Below are positions 58,091-64,000 of a stretch of DNA of 64,000 bases, piece by piece. The position numbers and the translations under genes were made by a program. The notes beneath the pieces are model-generated. The model had not been told where the DNA came from and made no database searches. It worked only from the letters and a program-made list of their open reading frames with translations. Within the stretch, counting starts at the first letter, position 1, and every line of letters starts with the position of its first letter. Source of the stretch: Acinetobacter kookii (GTDB taxonomy: Bacteria > Pseudomonadota > Gammaproteobacteria > Pseudomonadales > Moraxellaceae). The stretch is taken from contig NZ_FMYO01000007.1 of assembly GCF_900096895.1 (NCBI RefSeq), forward strand, positions 89,813-153,812, written 5' to 3'.

Positions 58091-59050
58091 GTGAAAATCA
58101 TCTTTGCGGGTACACCAGAATTTGCAGCCACTGCATTGGCTGCACTGCTTAAAACCGAACATGACATTGTTGCGGTCTATACTCAACCGGACCGCAAAGC
58201 TGGACGAGGACAAAAACTCACGGCTTCTGCTGTAAAGCAGCTGGCTTTAGCCAATAATATTCCGGTCTACCAGCCTCTTCATTTTAAATCTTCGACTGAA
58301 GAAGGCTTGGCCGCACAGGCAGAACTGGCCGCTTTAAATGCCGACGTGATGGTGGTGGCCGCTTATGGCTTGATTCTGCCGCAAGTGGTACTTGATACAC
58401 CTAAATATGGCTGCCTGAACATCCATGGTTCACTGTTGCCACGCTGGCGTGGTGCTGCGCCAATTCAGCGTGCCATTGCCACAGGCGATACTGAAACTGG
58501 CGTGACCATTATGAAAATGGCTGCAGGCTTAGATACTGGCGACATGATGTTTAAAACCATTTGCCCGATTGAAGCCGGCGATACCTCTGCAACGTTGCAT
58601 GACAAACTGGCCGAACAGGGTGCAAGCGCAATTGCAGCTGTTTTAGCGTCGGAAGAAAAACTGCAACACTACCTGGCGACCCGTGAAGTGCAAGACGAAG
58701 CCTTGACTGTCTATGCGCACAAGCTTTCCAAAGCTGAAGCGGAAATTGACTGGTCTATGGATGCCGTACAGATTGACCGCAATATCCGTGCCTTCAATCC
58801 GTGGCCGGTGGCATTTATCATCCTCGACGAGAAAAACAACTTGCGGGTATGGAATTCCAAATTATCTCATGCCACTGCGGAAAATGCGCAACCGGGTGAG
58901 ATCCTTGCTATTGATAAAGATGGCGTCCATGTTGCCTGTGCAAATAACACGGTCATCACGCTGACTGCTTTACAATGGCCGGGCGCTAAACCGCTTAACC
59001 CTGTACAAATTTTACAAACCCAAAAACTGACTATTGGACAAATTTTATAA
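58091..59050 (+). CDS. fmt: Methionyl-tRNA formyltransferase
   Basis: Formylates initiator Met-tRNA with 10-formyl-THF. 319 residues from a GTG start, which gives the standard N-terminus MKIIFAGTPEFAATAL. The catalytic block LNIHGSLLPRWRGAAPIQRAI has the Asn and His, and GLDTGDM has the Asp. C-terminal tRNA-binding OB-like domain from about residue 205. Its stop overlaps the rsmB start by one base (TAATG). Confidence 0.97.
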   Translation: MKIIFAGTPEFAATALAALLKTEHDIVAVYTQPDRKAGRGQKLTASAVKQLALANNIPVYQPLHFKSSTEEGLAAQAELAALNADVMVVAAYGLILPQVVLDTPKYGCLNIHGSLLPRWRGAAPIQRAIATGDTETGVTIMKMAAGLDTGDMMFKTICPIEAGDTSATLHDKLAEQGASAIAAVLASEEKLQHYLATREVQDEALTVYAHKLSKAEAEIDWSMDAVQIDRNIRAFNPWPVAFIILDEKNNLRVWNSKLSHATAENAQPGEILAIDKDGVHVACANNTVITLTALQWPGAKPLNPVQILQTQKLTIGQIL

Positions 59051-60357
59051 TGAAGCAATCTCCCAACGCCTCTACCCGAGATCTCAATTTACGTGCTCAG
59101 GTGGTGAAGACGTTATTGGCTGTCCAAAATGGTCAATCGCTGCAATCTGTGCTCGCGCAGCAGATGAACATCGTGTCAGACAAAGATCGTGCTTTGTTCC
59201 ATGAATTGGTACTGGGTTGTTTACGTCAATGGCATGCATTGAAACAACTGACTTTACCATTACTCTCTAAACCACTGGACAATCAAGTGGTTGAAACTTG
59301 TTTGTACCTTGGTTTATATCAATTGCTTTGTACACGTGTGGCTGCCCATGCGGCCATTTCAGAAACCGTTGAAGCGACCAAACAATTGGGCATGGAAAGT
59401 TTAAGTGGCGTGGTCAATGCCATTTTACGTCGTGCTACCCGTGAAACTGAGCAGTTCTATGACGTGCTTGAACAAGCAACGAATTTACCAAGCTGGTTGT
59501 CTAAACGTCTGAAAAAAGACTGGGGCGATCAATTTGCTGAACTCAGCTATGAGCTGAAACAGGTTGCGCCACTGACTTTACGCGTCAATACTCGCCAGGT
59601 TAGCCGGGATGAATATCTGGATATTCTGGAAGATGAAGGCATCAATGCACATCGCTGCGAAATTTCTGAAGTCGGCATTGTCATGGACGAAAGCCTGCAC
59701 ATTCCAAGTCTGCCGGGCTTTGAAGCGGGCGGCTTTTCAGTACAGGATGAACATGCCCAGCTGTGTGCCACTTTATTGCCGAACTTGAATGGCAAAATGG
59801 TGATCGATGCCTGTGCGGCACCGGGCGGCAAAACTGCACACATTTTAGAAAAATATCAGCCGAAAAAACTGATTGCCCTTGATCAGGATGAAAAGCGCTT
59901 AAAGCGTGTGTCTGAAAACCTGGAACGTTTGGTTCTCGATGGCAAAAATGTCGAAATTGTCGCCGCAGATGCCGTGACGTGGACGGCCCCTGAACAAGCC
60001 GATTGTATCGTGCTGGATGCACCCTGTTCAGCCATTGGCGTGATGCGTCGTCATCCAGACATCCGTTTACTGCGTCAATCGGGTGATATTGCCAAAACAG
60101 TCCAGCTGCAAAAACAGATTTTGGACAATATGTGGCAGCAACTCAAAGTCGGTGGCACCTTGCTTTACATCACCTGCTCCATTTTAAAGGCAGAAAATGA
60201 ACAGCAAATGGTTGAGTTCTTTGCTACGCATGCCGATGCCAAAGAAGTGAAAATTGAAGCCGATTGGGGCATTGAACAAATTCACGGTCGCCAATTATTG
60301 CCACAAGTGGGTCGTGGTGATGGTTTCTTCTATTGCCGTATCCAGAAAACGGCTTAA
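59050..60357 (+). CDS. rsmB: 16S rRNA m5C967 methyltransferase RsmB
   Basis: Methylates C967 of 16S rRNA with SAM. 435 residues: N-terminal NusB-like RNA-binding domain (about 10-145), then the Rossmann methyltransferase with the SAM motif ACAAPGGKTAHILE, DAPCSAIGVMRRHPD (motif IV Cys) and YITCSILKAEN (catalytic Cys, motif VI). Classical partner of fmt; the two overlap by one base. A strong terminator follows. Confidence 0.96.
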   Translation: MKQSPNASTRDLNLRAQVVKTLLAVQNGQSLQSVLAQQMNIVSDKDRALFHELVLGCLRQWHALKQLTLPLLSKPLDNQVVETCLYLGLYQLLCTRVAAHAAISETVEATKQLGMESLSGVVNAILRRATRETEQFYDVLEQATNLPSWLSKRLKKDWGDQFAELSYELKQVAPLTLRVNTRQVSRDEYLDILEDEGINAHRCEISEVGIVMDESLHIPSLPGFEAGGFSVQDEHAQLCATLLPNLNGKMVIDACAAPGGKTAHILEKYQPKKLIALDQDEKRLKRVSENLERLVLDGKNVEIVAADAVTWTAPEQADCIVLDAPCSAIGVMRRHPDIRLLRQSGDIAKTVQLQKQILDNMWQQLKVGGTLLYITCSILKAENEQQMVEFFATHADAKEVKIEADWGIEQIHGRQLLPQVGRGDGFFYCRIQKTA

Positions 60358-60368
60358 CCGATGTAATG

Positions 60369-60397
60369 AAAACAGGTGGCTTAGAGCCACCTGTTTT
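60369..60397 (+). terminator. Terminator after rsmB
   Basis: Thirteen-base-pair perfect stem AAAACAGGTGGCT and AGCCACCTGTTTT with a TAG loop, followed by TATT. Confidence 0.92.
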
Positions 60398-60494
60398 TAT
60401 TGGTGTGCCCATCCTGCCAGAAAGGTCATTGCACATGCGATACAGACCTCCTACTGCAAAATGGTATGCACCTCTGATGCTGTATTTTAAAAAC

Positions 60495-60530
60495 AAGAAA
60501 GCCATTATCATCAATGATAATGGCTTTCTT
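60495..60530. terminator. Second, bidirectional hairpin terminator between rsmB and metS
   Basis: Seventeen-base-pair perfect stem (60495-60511 with 60514-60530, containing GAAAGCCATTATCAT) and a two-base centre. On the minus strand it is followed by GTTTTT, so it most likely ends the metP-metS transcript. Confidence 0.85.
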
Positions 60531-60562
60531 TTGTAACAGTATGAACTGAAGTCTTTGCAGAT

Positions 60563-60706
60563 TTAAAGAGTGTGCTGATCTTTGACTTCTTCCAACACTT
60601 CATCCAATTCCTCAGGATGTTTCATCAAGTGCAGAATGGACAAGACCAGTCCGCCCCACAAAAACAGCATGGAAATAATCATCATAACGATTGCAGAAGT
60701 ATTCAT
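60563..60706 (-). CDS. metS: Small subunit of an NSS-family amino-acid transporter (MetS-like)
   Basis: 47 residues: MNTSAIVMMIISMLFLWGGLVLSIL is one membrane span, followed by an acidic tail (HPEELDEVLEEVKDQHTL). This matches the small partner of MetP-type methionine/alanine importers. I set the start at 60706, preceded by AGGAG; an upstream in-frame start would run into the transporter gene. It starts ten bases after the large-subunit stop. Confidence 0.85.
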   Translation of the reverse strand: MNTSAIVMMIISMLFLWGGLVLSILHLMKHPEELDEVLEEVKDQHTL

Positions 60707-60716
60707 CTTTATTCTC

Positions 60717-62195
60717 CTAGCGGTCTTTGACGCGAGCCAAAATAAAAGCAATGACAGCACAGAAAATCACGCAGCCCCAGCCAAACAGCCACTGCATGCT
60801 TACACTATAATCACCATAGCCTTTTAATAACAAGTTATAAATGGTCATGGTTAAGGTGACCAACAGAATCAACGAGGTAATCACGGTCAGGGTAAAGTCC
60901 CAGCCTTTGCCCAAATGTACCGTTGAAATGGCATTGACGTGATTCCGGATTTCAGCCAGTGCCGAACGCTTGAACCAGGCAATACAGATAATCGACAGCA
61001 ACGCACCGCCGATAATGCCGATGTTATTAATGAAATGGTCAATAATATCCACCAGTTTAATCGAGTTCACACTGGAGAATAAAACAATCGATACCAAGGC
61101 ACTACCGCCACCAACAATAGTGACCGCTTTCTTACGGCTCCATTTCAGCTTGTCCATCATGGCAGAAATCGGAACTTCCAAAATACTCACCATCGAGGAA
61201 ATGCCGGCCACAAATAAGGACGAGAAGAACAGGATACCAAACAGGTCGGCACCCGCACCCAGGCTGGAAATAATTTTAGGGAATGCAATAAATGCCAGAC
61301 CAATACCGCCACTCACCACATCCTGAACATTGCTGTTCGCAGCATAAGCCATAAAGCCCAGCGCAGAGAAAATCCCGATACCGGCCAAAATTTCCGTAGA
61401 GGCATTAGCAAAACCCACAATTAAACCCGAACCGGTTAAATTGGTTTTTGGCTTTAAGTAAGAAGCATAAGTCACCATGATCCCGAAACCGACGGACAGC
61501 GAGAAGAAGGTATGACCATAGGCAGCCAACCACACCTTGTAATCCATCATGGCAGACCAGTTTGGAGTGAAGAAGGCATTTAAGCCATCGACCGCTCCCG
61601 GTAAACGCAGTGCCTGAATCACCAGAATGGTGAATAAAACAAACAGTAATGGCATGAAAATCTTGTTGGAAAGTTCAACGCCCTTTTTCACCCCACCGTA
61701 TAAAATGATTAAGGTGAGTGCCCAAATTCCTGCCAATGGCCAGAAAATATGGCTCACAAAACGCGGATCAAACCCGGTCGCTTCACTGGTTTGTAAATAG
61801 GTTTTAAAAAAGAAACCTTCCGGATCATTGCCCCACATCTGACCTATGGAGAAGTACACGTAACTGCCTGCCCAGGTCAAAACGCTGGCATAATACAAAC
61901 CAATAATGATACATACACTGACTTGCCACCATCCCAAGGTTTCACCGCCACGAAACAGTTTACGGTAGGCTTTTGGCGGTGAGCTATTACTTCTATGCCC
62001 TACAGCATAATCGAGGAATAACAGCGGTAGGCCTGCCGTAATTAAAGCAATCAAATAAGGAATAAGAAACGCGCCGCCGCCATTTTCATAAGCCACGTAG
62101 GGGAAACGCCAAATATTACCTAAACCGACAGCCGATCCGACAGCTGCAATAATAAAGCCGGATCGTGATGACCAGTTTTCACGAGAATCTGTCAT
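60717..62195 (-). CDS. metP: Sodium-dependent NSS-family amino-acid transporter (MetP-like)
   Basis: 492 residues, about 12 spans, LeuT fold. The N-terminal WSSRSGFIIAAVGSAVGLGNIWRFPYV contains the unwound span-1 sodium and substrate site. FFSLSVGFGIMVTYASYL is span 6. The adjacent small subunit points to the MetPS type described for methionine and alanine uptake in Corynebacterium; substrate here is inferred. A six-base inverted repeat overlaps the ribosome-binding region (62201-62215). Confidence 0.88.
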   Translation of the reverse strand: MTDSRENWSSRSGFIIAAVGSAVGLGNIWRFPYVAYENGGGAFLIPYLIALITAGLPLLFLDYAVGHRSNSSPPKAYRKLFRGGETLGWWQVSVCIIIGLYYASVLTWAGSYVYFSIGQMWGNDPEGFFFKTYLQTSEATGFDPRFVSHIFWPLAGIWALTLIILYGGVKKGVELSNKIFMPLLFVLFTILVIQALRLPGAVDGLNAFFTPNWSAMMDYKVWLAAYGHTFFSLSVGFGIMVTYASYLKPKTNLTGSGLIVGFANASTEILAGIGIFSALGFMAYAANSNVQDVVSGGIGLAFIAFPKIISSLGAGADLFGILFFSSLFVAGISSMVSILEVPISAMMDKLKWSRKKAVTIVGGGSALVSIVLFSSVNSIKLVDIIDHFINNIGIIGGALLSIICIAWFKRSALAEIRNHVNAISTVHLGKGWDFTLTVITSLILLVTLTMTIYNLLLKGYGDYSVSMQWLFGWGCVIFCAVIAFILARVKDR

Positions 62196-62811
62196 AAAAC
62201 ACCTAAACCTTAGGTATCTTTAAATGCTGCTTGTTATCGGGTTTATATCGCAAGCACAAAAAGTACCCTTCAAAAATAATTCTTGTGTTTGATTTAGAGG
62301 TCACCTTTTGGGTGCAGTATTCTAAATGGCAAACAGATCAGTAAGGTTCAAATTTTGCTTAAAAATGTTGATCAATACTCATCCTTTATATGAACTTAAC
62401 AATACTCACTTTTATAAAAATTTTCTGTAATTTATTTACCAAACATTTCATTTTTATAATCTGTTGAGTTTGAATGCTCATTTAATCGGCTGAATTTTAA
62501 TCCTGCTTTATTATTCACCTATAAACTTCTGGGAATACATAAATTACATATAAAAACCTAAAGTTATCTTAAGATGATTCAATCTGCTTATTTATGGTTG
62601 TGAAATAACAATTTAAAAATTAAATGCCACATGCCTTTTTCAACTCGTATGCTAAAGATGAGAGATAAACATTCTGTAATTTTGAGAAACAACAACAATG
62701 CAATTTTTAAGCATTCAATATATGATGCGCTATAAATTGGGTCTCAACTCATGCTATTTAACTCACAAAAAGATTTTTCAAAATAACGGATTAAACAATG
62801 TCAGGATTCTC
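62196..62811. other. Divergent intergenic region between metP and the TIGR04219-like gene
   Basis: No gene supported. It holds the metP leader with a short hairpin at the ribosome site and a long AT-rich stretch (62340-62640) without clear signals. An in-frame ATG at 62698 would extend the outer-membrane gene upstream, but the 38 extra residues do not look like a signal peptide. Confidence 0.45.
62201..62215 (-). promoter_or_regulatory. Inverted repeat overlapping the metP ribosome-binding region
   Basis: ACCTAA-N3-TTAGGT directly before the metP start. In the mRNA the AGGT of the second arm is the apparent Shine-Dalgarno, so pairing of the arms would hide it. Confidence 0.4.
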
Positions 62812-63504
62812 ATGCGATCATTCAAAATTCTTTGTCTAGCCCTTGGACTGGGCGCGTTCAGTTCCACTCAAGCCGATGTTATTGCGGTCAAAGGCAATAT
62901 CGATTACTGGCACTACAGCACCGATTTAACCCAACCGGCATCTTCGCTACCACAAGCACAAATGGAAAATGATCAAGCGTTGACATTCTCGGTTGCGCTA
63001 GAACATCCGGTGCCATTGTTGCCCAATGCAAAAATCAAACATAGCCATTTACAGGCTGACAGCGATCAAAGTTTGGCGGGTGTAAAAAGCCATCAGGTCG
63101 ACCTCACTTATACAGATTTCATTCTGTATTATGAAGTGCTGGACAATATTGTCGATGCAGATGTCGGCATTGGTGCCAAACGTTTAAGCGGAGATATTCT
63201 GCAAAACTATACCAACACCTTAGATGTGAGTAGCACGCTACCGATGCTTTATGCCCAGGCCGGGGTAAACCTGCCTTTTACCGGTTTAAGTGCAAGAGCT
63301 GAAGCCAGTTTTGCTGCACTGGATGATGAGCAAATTAGCGATGCTCAGGTGGAACTCAAATATAATTTCATTGATACCCTGTTACTCGACGTGGGTGCCA
63401 GAGTCGGTTATCGCATTTTAGACATCCAGTTAGAAGAAGGCTCAAATGCAGAAACCAAACTCAAATTTAAAGGCCCTTATCTTGGCATAGAAGCGCATTT
63501 CTAA
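62812..63504 (+). CDS. TIGR04219-type outer-membrane beta-barrel protein
   Basis: 230 residues from the ATG at 62812, preceded by AGGA at a normal distance. Signal peptide MRSFKILCLALGLGAFSSTQA, cleavage before Asp22. The mature part shows alternating hydrophobic strands (KGNIDYWHYSTDL, LTFSVALEHPVPLLPNAKIKH, TLLLDVGARVGYRI) and ends in a terminal Phe (GIEAHF), the outer-membrane insertion signature. Layout fits the TIGR04219 barrel family of about 240 residues. Function unknown. Confidence 0.82.
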   Translation: MRSFKILCLALGLGAFSSTQADVIAVKGNIDYWHYSTDLTQPASSLPQAQMENDQALTFSVALEHPVPLLPNAKIKHSHLQADSDQSLAGVKSHQVDLTYTDFILYYEVLDNIVDADVGIGAKRLSGDILQNYTNTLDVSSTLPMLYAQAGVNLPFTGLSARAEASFAALDDEQISDAQVELKYNFIDTLLLDVGARVGYRILDIQLEEGSNAETKLKFKGPYLGIEAHF

Positions 63505-63679
63505 AGCACTCCTGTACGCTTTTGCTTACATGAACTGCAGAAAATGAAGGCTATACATATGGCTGAGCTCAGATTATATTTAACTCATACAGAAACAGGA
63601 TGTTTATAAAATAAGAAGAATAAAAGTAAAAACAGCAGGAAGCTGAGGTAGAACAGGAGTGATACCTTTAACCAATACG

Positions 63680-63709
63680 AAAAAGCCTCGACAGGATGCC
63701 GGGGCTTTT
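63680..63709 (+). terminator. Rho-independent terminator
   Basis: Eleven-base-pair stem AAAAAGCCTCG and C-GGGGCTTTTT-type arm (one G/U pair) with an eight-base loop, ending in a T-run. Confidence 0.82.
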
Positions 63710-63873
63710 TTATGTCCGTATATATGTATATTTATCGCTTATAAAAATAAAATGCCTATCAATGGTTAAGGGAACCTAAAATCTTAGCCAATCTTCAGTT
63801 CACTAACTTCGTGTTGAATAAAATCACCGCTAAGCTCTATTAAACTGAGAGTTATAAAATCCCCGCACATAAA

Positions 63874-63904
63874 AAAAGCCCCCTGCTTATGCAGAGGGCT
63901 TTTT
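63874..63904 (-). terminator. Terminator of the rRNA operon
   Basis: Stem AAAAGCCCCCTGC and GCAGAGGGCTTTT with one mismatch and a TTAT loop. On the minus strand it lies just after the 3' end of the 5S gene and is followed by a T-run. Confidence 0.88.
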
Positions 63905-63914
63905 AGAATAATGA

Positions 63915-64000
63915 GCTGGCGATGACTTACTCTCACATGGGTAATCCCACACTACCATCAGCGCTAAGAGGTTTCACTTCTGAGTTCGGGAAGGGATCAG
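63915..64000 (-). rRNA. rrf: 5S ribosomal RNA, 3' part (truncated by the window edge)
   Basis: The reverse complement shows the conserved 5S core: CCCTTCCCGAACTCAGAAG, GTGAAACC, GCGCTGATGGTAGTG and the closing helix strand CATCGCCAGC. About 86 bases are present; roughly the first 29 bases of the mature RNA lie beyond the right edge. The 23S and 16S genes should follow to the right on the same strand. Confidence 0.95.

Larger units (their letters stand above)
63505..63914. other. Intergenic region between the barrel gene and the 5S rRNA gene
   Basis: No gene. It contains a rightward terminator 175 bases after the barrel gene (63680-63709), leaving a long 3' untranslated region or a separate small transcript between them. 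It also contains the terminator of the leftward rRNA operon (63874-63904). The stretch 63712-63870 is AT-rich without recognised signals. Confidence 0.5.

Overview
The window is chromosomal DNA from an Acinetobacter species (genus confident, species not determined). The clearest signs are the wza-wzb-wzc export genes facing away from a long capsule gene cluster, with an fkpA-type peptidyl-prolyl isomerase next to wzc. That arrangement marks one end of the Acinetobacter K (capsule) locus. The housekeeping genes beyond it (mutY, tag, dapB, dnaJ, ppc, ilvD, fmt, rsmB) and a 5S rRNA of Acinetobacter type at the right edge agree.

Region 1 (1-23.7 kb, all on the minus strand) is the variable part of the capsule locus. 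Read in the direction of transcription it starts with a UDP-GlcNAc 6-dehydrogenase and a 4-epimerase (UDP-GalNAcA supply), then a Wzx flippase, two acyltransferases, three GT4 glycosyltransferases, a SAT-like acetyltransferase, a PglC-type initiating transferase and the three enzymes that make UDP-QuiNAc4NAc. A second, visibly more AT-rich block follows: a second Wzx, a UDP-glucose dehydrogenase (UDP-GlcA), rmlBDAC (dTDP-L-rhamnose), a GT2 enzyme, the only recognisable Wzy polymerase, and two rhamnosyltransferase-like GT2 enzymes. The predicted polymer is assembled on undecaprenyl phosphate, probably starting from QuiNAc4NAc-1-P. Candidate sugars are GalNAcA/GlcNAcA, GlcA and L-Rha, with acetylation. 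The change in base composition falls inside the 3' end of the dehydratase gene (about 10.6-10.85 kb) and is followed by a degenerate repeat, so the locus looks like a recombinational mosaic.

Region 2 (24.1-29.6 kb, plus strand) holds wza, wzb and wzc and two tandem FKBP-type isomerases.

Region 3 (29.9-53.8 kb) is ordinary core genome with some accessory genes. It has a dienelactone-hydrolase-like enzyme, a HIT protein, MutY, an M23 lipoprotein, Tag, a zinc alcohol dehydrogenase, two LysR regulators, a START-domain protein, DapB, DnaJ and an RND efflux pair with a divergent TetR. It continues with PEP carboxylase, a RutG-like NCS2 permease, a TSUP permease, an orphan NlpC/P60-CHAP-like amidase candidate, chorismate mutase and a DsbA-fold protein.

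Region 4 (53.8-64 kb) has two dihydroxy-acid dehydratase genes of different subclasses separated by a chain of perfect hairpins, then fmt-rsmB, a MetS/MetP-type amino-acid transporter pair, a TIGR04219-type outer-membrane protein and the 3' end of a 5S rRNA gene on the minus strand.

No tRNA, CRISPR array, transposase or prophage module was recognised. The least explained items are the two-flippase/one-polymerase capsule mosaic, the multi-hairpin element between the ilvD genes and the orphan amidase.
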